From the NCBI GenBank assembly GCA_947385185.1, contig CANDJX010000042.1, positions 1 to 11,796 of the forward strand: DNA of 11,796 nucleotides. The letters run 5' to 3'. Position numbers and translations under genes: made by a program. The notes beneath the pieces are model-generated. The model saw nothing but the letters and a program-made list of their open reading frames with translations. It was not told where the DNA came from and ran no database searches. This DNA is from an uncultured Clostridia bacterium (GTDB lineage: Bacteria; Bacillota; Clostridia; Christensenellales; Pumilibacteraceae). This document shows, one piece after another, positions 1 to 5,428 of the stretch. How positions within the stretch are numbered: the stretch's first letter is position 1; each line of letters begins with the position of its first letter.

Positions 1-49
1 ACGAGATTCCTGTAAGTGACTGGAGTTCAGACGTGTGCTCTTCCGATCT
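1..49 (+). other. Illumina P7/index adapter sequence (synthetic, not genomic)
   Basis: Bases 1-7 (ACGAGAT) are the inner end of the P7 flow-cell oligo, 8-15 (TCCTGTAA) are an 8-base i7 index, and 16-49 match the 34-base TruSeq read-2 adapter that starts GTGACTGGAG and ends CTTCCGATCT. The match is recognised from memory of the adapter and covers all 49 bases without a mismatch. Genomic sequence begins at base 50. Any reading frame or end inferred from bases 1-49 is false, including the apparent open continuation of the ATPase gene. Confidence 0.97.
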
Positions 50-1717
50 TTCGGGTCTTATACTGTCCGTAACAGCGAACGCGAGCACCGCGCTACCGTC
101 GCATTCGGCGATAAGCACGCTTCCGCCCTCTTCCGCCGCGTTTTCCTTAAGCGTGTCGAAACGGCTCGTATCCACTCCGCGCTTTTCCATGAGCGCAACC
201 GAACCGACGGTATATTTCCTGCCGTCTGCCGTGCCCGAAATGCCGCCGTAGAACTGAGAAAAGTCCGAGCCGTCGAGCTCCGCCGCGCCCTGTTCCGCCG
301 CATACTCGACGATCGCGAGCGACAGCGGGTGCGACGACAGCCGTTCGATCGCCGCGACAGCCGCAAGGTGCGCCGCGTCGCCTTCCATACTCGATACGCG
401 CGGTTTGCCTTCGGTCACCGTTCCGGTTTTATCAAACGCCACGGTCGTAATCTTTCCCGCGCTTTCGAGCGCCGCCGCCGAGCGCACGAGCACGCCCTCT
501 TTCGCCGCTCTGCCCACGCCGACGGTTATCGCGACGGGAGTCGCCAGCCCGAGCGCGCACGGACACGAAATGACGAGCACGCTTGCCGCGAACACGACGG
601 CGCGACCGACGTCGAACCCGCTTACAAACAGCCATACGAGAAATACGGCGAGCGCCACGCCGATAACGCACGGCACGAATATACCGCTTATTTTATCCGC
701 CAGCCTGCCTACGGGCGCTTTGGACGCGGAGGCGTTCTCCACCGCCGCTATTATGCGGGACAGCGTAGTATCCTCGCCCACGCGCTCGGCGCGCGCTTTT
801 ATATACCCGCTTTCGAGCAGACACGAACCTATAACTCCGTCGCCCTCTCTGACGTCGCGCGGAATGCTCTCGCCCGTAATCGCCGCTTCGTTCAACGCGC
901 CTTCGCCGCTCGTCACAACGCCGTCGGTCGGAATGCTCTCGCCCGCTTTCACTATAAATATATCGCCTATATTCAAAGATCCGATTGGGACGATTGTTTC
1001 CCTGCCGTCGATCTCGACGCGCGCGTGCGAGGGCTTCAGTCCGATCAGTCCGTCGATCGCCGACGTCGTGCGTTTTTTGGATACCGCCTCGAGAAATTTT
1101 CCGACGGTAACGAGCGTAAGTATCATCGCCGCCGAATCGAAATACATGAATCTGTGCGCTTCCGCAAGCTCCGCTTCGCCGCCCGCCGCATACGTCATGG
1201 CAAGCCCGGCTATTCCCACTCCGAACGACGCCAGAGAGCCGAGCGACACGAGCGTATCCATATTCATGGACATATGCGTCAGTCCGCGCGCGGCGGATAT
1301 GAAAAATCTGCGGTTTATTATCATGACCGCGACCGTAAGCACGCATTGCACGGTCACGCTTATGCGCGCGCCGACAAGTCCGCCCGGTTGCGGTAATCCT
1401 ATCATACCGCCCATTGCAAGATACATGATCGGCAAAAGCAGAACGACGGATAGTATAAGGCGTCCGAGCAGCCTTGCAGCCTCCGCCGCGTGAGCCGCGC
1501 CGACCGAATGCGCTTCGGTCTTTTCGGACGCGCCGTAACCTATTCCGCGCACCGCGGCAATAACCGCAGCCGGATCCGCGTCCCCCTCCACCGTAAGCGA
1601 CGCGGCGAGAAGGGATACCTCCGCTTTATCCGCGCCCGGAACTTTTCCCGCCGCGCGCTCTACCGCCGCCGAGCAAGCCGCGCAGGTCATTCCCGTAATG
1701 TCGTATATTTTTTTCAA
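50..1717 (-). CDS. copA: Copper-type P1B heavy-metal-translocating ATPase, 3' end missing
   Basis: This is a membrane pump that uses ATP to export monovalent copper (or silver) from the cytoplasm. 556 codons remain. The N-terminus is a heavy-metal-associated domain with GMTCAAC (Cys12, Cys15). TM segments follow, the first near residues 86-104. The actuator TGES lies at 281-284, the ion-binding SCPCALGLATP in the membrane with Cys385-Pro386-Cys387, the phosphorylation motif DKTGTVTEG with Asp429, and the nucleotide-domain His463-Pro464. The sequence stops in AVTDSIRPE, inside the P domain, because adapter follows. The rest of the P domain and the last two TM helices are absent; family members are usually 700-850 residues. 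The start chosen is TTG at 1717, preceded by AGAGGT with 4-base spacing. An in-frame ATG at 1753 has no ribosome binding site. CPC plus GMTCAAC points to Cu(I), but the TM7/TM8 residues that would confirm it are missing. All checked motifs share one frame, so no frameshift is evident. Confidence 0.95.
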
Positions 1718-1721
1718 TATT

Positions 1722-1727
1722 ACCTCT
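1722..1727 (-). promoter_or_regulatory. Ribosome binding site deciding a TTG start for copA
   Basis: The minus strand reads AAGAGGTAATATTG. AGAGGT lies 4 bases before TTG (1717-1715), while the upstream ATG at 1753 has only AT-rich sequence before it. The N-terminus predicted from the TTG (KKIYDITGMTCAAC) is the normal length for the metal-binding domain. Confidence 0.7.
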
Positions 1728-1730
1728 TGA

Positions 1731-1758
1731 TTATTATGCGTCGTTATGCGCATAATAA
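1731..1758 (-). repeat. Perfect inverted repeat in the copA leader
   Basis: TTATTATGCG (1731-1740) and CGCATAATAA (1749-1758) are perfect complements around an 8-base spacer. A second, overlapping 12-base palindrome, TTATGCGCATAA, is at 1744-1755. The element sits between the operator cluster and the ribosome binding site, inside the predicted 5' leader. It could be a protein-binding dyad or an RNA hairpin 3 bases upstream of the Shine-Dalgarno region. There is no T-run, so it is not a terminator. Confidence 0.55.
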
Positions 1759-1790
1759 ACGATTAAACGACTGTTTAATTATCGTTTAAT
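1756..1790 (-). promoter_or_regulatory. Operator cluster at the copA transcription start
   Basis: Four half-sites of the form TTAAACGA lie within 35 bases. On the plus strand these are TAAACGA (1756-1762), TTAAACGA (1763-1770), and the inverted GTTTAAT (1773-1779) and TCGTTTAAT (1782-1790). ATTAAACGA/TCGTTTAAT is a perfect 9-bp inverted repeat, and ATTAAAC/GTTTAAT a nested 7-bp one with a 4-base centre. The cluster abuts the -10 hexamer and covers the predicted start (about 1784), where a repressor would act. It is not the CopY/BlaI site (TACAnnTGTA), and it lacks the GC-rich look of CsoR sites. The regulator is not in the window. Confidence 0.65.
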
Positions 1791-1819
1791 ATTATACAAC
1801 ATGAGGGAAATTTTGTCAA
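1791..1819 (-). promoter_or_regulatory. Consensus sigma-A promoter of copA
   Basis: On the minus strand, TTGACA (1819-1814) is followed by a 17-base spacer and TATAAT (1796-1791). Both hexamers and the spacing match the consensus exactly. The predicted start is near 1784, giving a leader of about 66 bases. Such a strong basal promoter makes sense only with tight repression, which fits the operator cluster just downstream. The -35 box is 14 bases from the terminator stem of the upstream gene. Confidence 0.85.
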
Positions 1820-1825
1820 TAAAAT

Positions 1826-1863
1826 GAAACAAAAAATCCACAGACCCGAGGTCTGCGGATTTT
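1826..1863 (-). terminator. Intrinsic terminator after the four-TM protein gene
   Basis: The stem arms are 1833-1846 and 1850-1863 with a 3-base loop (1847-1849). On the minus strand the stem is 14 bp with one G-U pair and is followed by TTTTTTGTTT. The plus-strand RNA would carry an A-C mismatch instead, so the hairpin is better suited to the minus strand. It lies 56 bases after the stop at 1920. Confidence 0.85.
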
Positions 1864-1919
1864 CGCATTGATTTCATTCCCGTTCGGATAAGCAATGAAC
1901 GCGCCGCCGACGATAAGTT

Positions 1920-2606
1920 TTATCTGTCGGACGACCCGTTGTTTTCGGTGGAGTTTTTTTCGACTTCGTATTCCTTTTTTATTATTTCGGTTTCTATCTT
2001 TCCGCGTATCGCACTTGCCGCTATCGAAAGTACTATATATCCCAAAATGAATATTACGGCAAACGCTATCAGTCCGTTTACTCCGGTGCAAAGCGCAAAA
2101 TAGCCCGTGATTCGCGTTTCGTCGCCGTAATCTCCCGCGAACGCTCTGTTGAATAGAATCCCCATAACTATAAAAAACAACCCGGAAACAAGCAATCCTA
2201 TTTGTCCGCCCGCATAAAAGTTCTTCGCTTTTTTCATTACTATGCCGGTGCTGTTGCGTTTTTTCAGATCATCATACCGTTTCAAAGCAAAATTGTCGGG
2301 ATTTATCAATTCCGAAATTCCTTTAATTACCGAAACGACGAGCATCGCCGCCGCTGCAATAAACTCTATGCCGCCCAAAATAATAAATGCAAAACCTTCG
2401 GAAAAACCTCCTTCGAACGGATATATTATTTCATTGAAAAGCGAAAACCACTCCGACGTTATGATCAAGTCGATTTCGAACATCGGCACGAACAATACGA
2501 TTATTGCGGTGACGGCAAGAACCGCGTTCGCCGCAATGCTTAAAATACCGAACAGCTTGAATCTGTCGCGGTATTTCAAATAAGGTTTATCATTTGAATC
2601 ACTCAT
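1920..2606 (-). CDS. Four-TM membrane protein of unknown function
   Basis: 228 residues, not recognised as a named family. Hydrophobic segments are at about 18-42, 70-94, 134-155 and 168-196. The N-terminus is short and charged, and the C-terminal tail (about 201-228) is rich in Lys, Glu, Asn and Ser and looks disordered and cytoplasmic. No catalytic motif, signal peptidase site or lipobox was seen. The loop between TM2 and TM3 (about 98-132) is Lys/Arg-rich, which by the positive-inside rule places it and both termini in the cytoplasm. The start ATG has AAGGAG (2620-2615) 8 bases upstream. The gene is monocistronic: it has its own promoter at 2633-2660 and terminator at 1826-1863. The notable point is the G-tract in that promoter, which could make expression variable. 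Confidence 0.85.
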   Translation of the reverse strand: MSDSNDKPYLKYRDRFKLFGILSIAANAVLAVTAIIVLFVPMFEIDLIITSEWFSLFNEIIYPFEGGFSEGFAFIILGGIEFIAAAAMLVVSVIKGISELINPDNFALKRYDDLKKRNSTGIVMKKAKNFYAGGQIGLLVSGLFFIVMGILFNRAFAGDYGDETRITGYFALCTGVNGLIAFAVIFILGYIVLSIAASAIRGKIETEIIKKEYEVEKNSTENNGSSDR

Positions 2607-2632
2607 TTTTCGATCTCCTTTTTATTAAAAAC

Positions 2633-2660
2633 ATTATATATTATTACCCCCCCCCGTCAA
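2633..2660 (-). promoter_or_regulatory. Promoter with a nine-base G tract between -35 and -10
   Basis: On the minus strand, TTGACG (2660-2655) is followed by a 16-base spacer and TATAAT (2638-2633). The spacer begins with eight G and the ninth G is the last base of the -35 box, so the whole tract is 2647-2655. The predicted start is near 2626, just ahead of AAGGAG (2620-2615), which fits a real promoter. Insertion or loss of one G by strand slippage would change the spacer to 17 or 15. Confidence 0.7.
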
Positions 2661-2708
2661 GTATTTGAATATAATTTTCGCAAATTTCTCGGATTTTTTA
2701 TATACCGG

Positions 2709-2773
2709 TTTCGCCGACTCCGGAATTCGATCCCGCGCAAAAAATACCGATCCGGAGAAAATTTCGCCGACTC
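2709..2773. repeat. Short direct repeat with internal dyad in the intergenic region
   Basis: TTTCGCCGACTC occurs at 2709-2720 and again at 2762-2773, 53 bases apart. Between them CTCCGGA (2718-2724) and TCCGGAG (2751-2757) form a 7-bp inverted repeat. No gene was found in 2661-2787. The function is unknown and the pattern could be a remnant or a regulator site. Confidence 0.35.
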
Positions 2774-2785
2774 ATCAACGTATGC

Positions 2786-2822
2786 ATAAAAAAATGCCCG
2801 TGCGCTTATGCACGGACATTTT
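2786..2822 (-). terminator. Intrinsic terminator of the mscS operon
   Basis: The arms are 2791-2803 and 2810-2822 with a 6-base loop. On the minus strand this is a 13-bp stem with one U-G pair, and the run of T opposite A 2788-2794 begins within the stem base and continues beyond it. It starts 17 bases after the stop of the one-TM protein gene. Confidence 0.85.
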
Positions 2823-2839
2823 CATCAAAATATTGTCTA

Positions 2840-3445
2840 TTATTCTTCGGTCTTTTCTTCGGTTTCGTCCGCCGCGTCGTTCCGAACTTCTTCCGCGACT
2901 CCGCCGCTCCTGTTTTTTCTTACCGAATCGAGATACGATTTCGCGCCTTTCGCGCCGGAGAGAGCGAAAGGTCCTTCTTCCTTTTCGCGTCCCGCAAGCG
3001 TTTCCGCAATGCCTGTTGCGTGCAGAGTGTTGCGATACGCTATTTCGGCGAACTCCGCCATAGTCTTTTCGTCCGCTTTCGACGTTTTCAGACAACCGCA
3101 GATCTTGACCGTTTCATCGTTCGCTTCCCGCGCGGGATTGAGTTCGACAAGTCCTTTATATATCGCAGCGGTAATGCTCCTGTCGCACGACCGCGCCGCT
3201 TTGCGAAGCTTTTTAAGCGTGTCGTCGCAAGGCTTTTTGACGAAATCTTCGCTCGCGGCGAGCGCTTTTTTCAGACTTTTAAGCGCATAAAACGCAGGCG
3301 ACTTCTTTTTATGCGGCAGGATAAGCGCAATAAGGACGATAAGAAGCAACAGCGACAACGCGAACGTAACGATCATCGTCACGCTGAATTTCATAGTTGC
3401 GGCTTCCGCTTCGGCTTCGGAGATTATTTGCAAAAACACAGACAT
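2840..3445 (-). CDS. Single-TM protein co-transcribed with mscS, function unknown
   Basis: 201 residues, no family recognised. A short N-terminal stretch (1-19) is followed by one strong TM helix at about 20-43, then HKKK, so the long tail is predicted to be cytoplasmic (N-out, C-in). The tail is helical and highly charged: Lys/Arg-rich about 45-90, a Cys pair (ICGCL) at 116-118, and a disordered Glu/Asp-rich end (about 185-201). The start ATG follows the mscS stop by 3 bases, with AGGGGG inside the last mscS codons as ribosome binding site, so translation is probably coupled. A second possible start is Met18, but it would leave almost nothing before the TM helix and lacks the good ribosome binding site. 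The tight linkage suggests a role related to the channel or membrane tension, which is inference only. Confidence 0.82.
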   Translation of the reverse strand: MSVFLQIISEAEAEAATMKFSVTMIVTFALSLLLLIVLIALILPHKKKSPAFYALKSLKKALAASEDFVKKPCDDTLKKLRKAARSCDRSITAAIYKGLVELNPAREANDETVKICGCLKTSKADEKTMAEFAEIAYRNTLHATGIAETLAGREKEEGPFALSGAKGAKSYLDSVRKNRSGGVAEEVRNDAADETEEKTEE

Positions 3446-3448
3446 AAA

Positions 3449-4276
3449 TTATACCCCCTTGTCCTTATTATTCTTGATATTGACGTCGATCTGATCGAAC
3501 GGCACTTCGATATTCGCGGCTTTGAGCGCGGCGAATATCTGTTCGTTGAGATCCCAGTACACGCTCCAGTAATCGTCGTTGTTCACCCACACGCGCACTA
3601 TAAAGTCCAGACTGCTCTTGCCCATTTCGTGCAGACGCACGTTCGGTTCGGGCTCGTCGAGCACGAGCGGATGCGCGTCGGTCACTTTGCGGAGTACGCG
3701 CTTGACTTCCTCCACGTCGGACGAATAGTCCACCGAAATAACCATATCGACGCGGCGGGTCGGACGGTCGGAATAATTGATTATATAATTATCCATGACC
3801 TTGCTGTTCGTCAGCATGACCTTTTTATTGTCCGGAGTAACGAGCATGGTCACGAACATACCGATCGAACTGACAGTGCCTGCGGTGCCGCCTATGTCCA
3901 CGTAATCGCCTTCCTTGAACGGGTGCGTTGATATGATTATCACGCCGTTGGCGATATTGGACAGGCTGTTCTGTAGCGCAAGACCGATGGCGACGAGCGC
4001 GGCGGACAGCGCGGACGCAAGCGGGGTCATATCTATGTGCATTATACCCGCCAGCACGAAAACAAGCACGAGATAAAGAACGAACCTCAAAACGGCGACT
4101 ATAAAGCCGACGAGAGTCTTTTCCACCCTGCTTTTCAGAAGGATACGGTTCAGTCCGTAACACAGAGCGCGTACGATAATTACTCCCGCGACCAGAACCG
4201 CGAGAAAAATCACTATAGACCAACCGTTATTCTCGAAAAAGTCTACTACCGAATTCCAGATTTCCGTAAAACTCAT
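3449..4276 (-). CDS. mscS: MscS-family small-conductance mechanosensitive channel
   Basis: 275 residues, close to the 286 of the E. coli protein. It forms a heptameric inner-membrane pore that opens under membrane tension and releases solutes after hypo-osmotic shock. TM helices are at about 20-38, 58-77 and 87-120. The third contains the Ala/Gly-packed pore stretch SALSAALVAIGLALQNSLSN (88-107) and then GVIIISTHPFKEGDYV, the conserved linker into the beta domain. The C-terminal cytoplasmic domain ends with VPFDQIDVNI, matching the usual IPFPQ-type end. The ATG at 4276 has no Shine-Dalgarno sequence before it and lies 7 bases from the end of an extended -10 box, so the message is probably leaderless; no in-frame start just downstream has a better site. 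It is first in a two-gene operon with the one-TM protein. Confidence 0.95.
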   Translation of the reverse strand: MSFTEIWNSVVDFFENNGWSIVIFLAVLVAGVIIVRALCYGLNRILLKSRVEKTLVGFIVAVLRFVLYLVLVFVLAGIMHIDMTPLASALSAALVAIGLALQNSLSNIANGVIIISTHPFKEGDYVDIGGTAGTVSSIGMFVTMLVTPDNKKVMLTNSKVMDNYIINYSDRPTRRVDMVISVDYSSDVEEVKRVLRKVTDAHPLVLDEPEPNVRLHEMGKSSLDFIVRVWVNNDDYWSVYWDLNEQIFAALKAANIEVPFDQIDVNIKNNKDKGV

Positions 4277-4282
4277 GAGTGT

Positions 4283-4311
4283 ATTATATCACCGCACAAT
4301 GTGTTTTGCAA
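4283..4311 (-). promoter_or_regulatory. Extended -10 promoter of mscS, predicting a leaderless mRNA
   Basis: On the minus strand, TTGCAA (4311-4306) is followed by a 17-base spacer and TATAAT (4288-4283). A TG one base upstream of the -10 (TGATATAAT) makes it an extended -10. The start, about 7 bases after the hexamer, falls at or next to the A of the ATG at 4276. Confidence 0.7.
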
Positions 4312-4328
4312 CCCTTATCCTATCATAA

Positions 4329-4395
4329 AACCGCGAAAATCATAATTTGTCCGAATCATACGAAATATATTGCGAATGAATGTTTTTTCGCGGTT
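4329..4395. repeat. 11-bp inverted repeat between the XRE gene and mscS
   Basis: AACCGCGAAAA (4329-4339) and TTTTCGCGGTT (4385-4395) are perfect complements 45 bases apart in an otherwise AT-rich spacer. On the minus strand it could be a weak terminator for the XRE gene (the outer arm is followed by TTAT only), or the ends of a small mobile remnant. The rest of 4312-4490 holds no gene that I can support. Confidence 0.4.
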
Positions 4396-4490
4396 CAGTT
4401 TGATACTTTTGGTTTGTTCGTCGATATGCTCAGGATATGTAAGCCTAAAACACTTACTTCTTTATTTGCCATTTTTTGCCGCCTTATCTA

Positions 4491-4733
4491 TTAATCAATT
4501 TCCAAGTCGGGGTTTTCAAATAACGGATCGTCAAAAAACTGCGCCGTTGTCATATCAAGTCCGCGAATTATCTGCATTACCGTTTTCAGATTTACGCCGC
4601 TGTTTCGTTCGCTCATCAATGTTTTCATTGTGTTGTGCGGCATAGCAATATTTTTTTCCAGCCTATATTGAGACATATTCTTTTCACGCAGAATATTGCT
4701 TATTCGTAATGCCACCGCCGTGCTTAACTTCAT
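4491..4733 (-). CDS. Small XRE (Cro/C1-type) HTH transcriptional regulator
   Basis: 80 residues, essentially one DNA-binding domain. Helices 2-3 of the helix-turn-helix are at about 20-42 (MSQYRLEKNIAMPHNTMKTL). These are followed by the LKTVMQIIRGLDMTTAQFF pattern (49-67) typical of the last helices of Cro/C1 domains. A short acidic tail ends the protein, with no sensor domain. The start ATG has TAGGAG (4744-4739) 5 bases upstream. It is divergent from the SLOG-like gene, and the 143 bases between them carry three copies of a 16-bp palindrome, one between this gene's probable -10 and its ribosome binding site and one over the start of the neighbour. It therefore probably represses both itself and the neighbour. 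That is inference from site placement. Confidence 0.88.
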   Translation of the reverse strand: MKLSTAVALRISNILREKNMSQYRLEKNIAMPHNTMKTLMSERNSGVNLKTVMQIIRGLDMTTAQFFDDPLFENPDLEID

Positions 4734-4745
4734 ACGTTCTCCTAC

Positions 4746-4761
4746 GGTTGTTTTTACAACT
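4746..4761. promoter_or_regulatory. Operator copy 1 (XRE-proximal)
   Basis: GGTTGTTTTTACAACT keeps the inverted GTTGT/ACAAC arms of the palindrome at 4845-4860 and matches it at 12 of 16 positions, with all outer-arm bases but one conserved. It lies 2 bases upstream of the XRE gene's ribosome binding site, inside its predicted leader, a position suited to autorepression. Confidence 0.65.
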
Positions 4762-4773
4762 ATATTTTACCAA

Positions 4774-4779
4774 ATTATA
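4774..4779 (-). promoter_or_regulatory. Probable -10 box of the XRE gene
   Basis: TATAAT on the minus strand (4779-4774), 41 bases upstream of the start codon. No good -35 was found at 16-18 bases; the region there (about 4797-4802) is inside operator copy 2. TAAAAT at 4769-4764 is an alternative. Confidence 0.4.
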
Positions 4780-4791
4780 TTTTTAACATAT

Positions 4792-4807
4792 GGACGTATT
4801 TACAACC
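4792..4807. promoter_or_regulatory. Operator copy 2 (middle)
   Basis: GGACGTATTTACAACC matches the reverse complement of the palindrome at 4845-4860 at 14 of 16 positions; only positions 3 and 4 of the left arm differ. It overlaps the expected -35 region of the XRE gene and is upstream of the -10 region of the SLOG-like gene. Confidence 0.7.
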
Positions 4808-4835
4808 CTAAATGCTTTTATTTTTTATTGAAATA

Positions 4836-4844
4836 TGATATAAT
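4836..4844 (+). promoter_or_regulatory. Extended -10 promoter of the SLOG-like gene
   Basis: TGATATAAT combines TG-n with a perfect TATAAT (4839-4844). The -35 region (about 4816-4821) is only T-rich, so the extended -10 probably carries recognition. The start is predicted near 4851, inside operator copy 3. Confidence 0.75.
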
Positions 4845-4860
4845 GGTTGTAAATACAACC
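4845..4860. promoter_or_regulatory. Operator copy 3, perfect palindrome over the SLOG-like gene's start site
   Basis: GGTTGTAAATACAACC has perfect 7-bp arms (GGTTGTA/TACAACC) and an AA centre. It directly follows the -10 hexamer and spans the predicted transcription start, the classical place for a Cro/C1-type repressor. Centres of the three copies are at about 4753.5, 4799.5 and 4852.5. Confidence 0.8.
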
Positions 4861-4876
4861 CTATAAGGATTTTTCT

Positions 4877-5428
4877 ATGACCATTTGCTTTATCGGACAC
4901 AGAACGGTAAATAATACAGAACAGATAAAAGTCAAATTGTTCAATACCCTTTCTTCTCTTATAGCGAAGGGCGCCGACACATTTCTATTCGGTAGCCGAA
5001 GCGAGTTCGATTTTCTTTGTTGGAAAATAGTTACTACACTGAAAAAGAAATATCCGCAAATAAAAAGAGTGTCTTATAATGCGCCCCACGAAACAGCCTA
5101 TACTTCCAAGGGGGAACGGGAAAGTTGCGAACGGTTTTTCTCGCAAGCAATGAAACACGAAGTCCACTATGCCGACTACGAAGAAGCCGTCGATTCCCAA
5201 AAAGCAATTAAGGCAAATAAGAACGCTTACATAATGCGAAACCAAGAAATGATCGACACAAGCGACGTTTGCATTTTCTATTACAACAAAGACTATAAAC
5301 CGCCTATACGGAAATCGCCCAATAAGCATCTGTCCGATTATCAACCCAAAAGCGGAACGGCGATAGCATTTGCTTACGCGACACAAAAGAAGAAACAAAT
5401 ATACAATATGTTTATCGAAAAAATATAA
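4877..5428 (+). CDS. SLOG-like (Rossmannoid, DUF1273/YpsA-type) nucleotide-binding protein
   Basis: 183 residues and the only plus-strand gene here. MTICFIGHRT at the N-terminus (beta strand then GHR, 7-9), FGSRSEFDFLC (38-48), a RNQEMIDTSDVCIFYYN strand (121-137) and SGTAIAFAYA (159-168) are the ordered motifs of the SLOG superfamily, small Rossmann-like proteins that bind nucleotide-derived ligands. No TM segment or added effector domain is present. AAGGA (4865-4869) lies 7 bases before the ATG. The divergent XRE gene and three shared operators make the pair one regulated unit. SLOG proteins are known both as standalone regulators and as sensors in conflict systems; the sequence alone does not say which. 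AT-rich composition unlike the flanking gyrA suggests acquisition by transfer. A paired partner effector was not found next door, so a defence role is only a possibility. Confidence 0.8.
   Translation: MTICFIGHRTVNNTEQIKVKLFNTLSSLIAKGADTFLFGSRSEFDFLCWKIVTTLKKKYPQIKRVSYNAPHETAYTSKGERESCERFFSQAMKHEVHYADYEEAVDSQKAIKANKNAYIMRNQEMIDTSDVCIFYYNKDYKPPIRKSPNKHLSDYQPKSGTAIAFAYATQKKKQIYNMFIEKI

Noticed and set aside
35..1493. Long plus-strand reading frames of 453 and 362 codons across 35-1493
   Set aside because: They lie opposite the ATPase gene, which has all family motifs in one minus-strand frame. The plus-strand products have biased composition and no recognisable domain, and one starts inside the adapter.
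1838..1846. AATCCACAG as a DnaA box near gyrase genes
   Set aside because: One-base mismatch to TTATCCACA at best, single copy, and it is the arm of a terminator stem.
3450..3455. TATAAT on the minus strand just before the one-TM protein gene
   Set aside because: It overlaps the mscS stop and the ribosome binding site spacer (GGGGGTATAATTTATG), leaves no room for a leader, and has no evident -35; read as chance.
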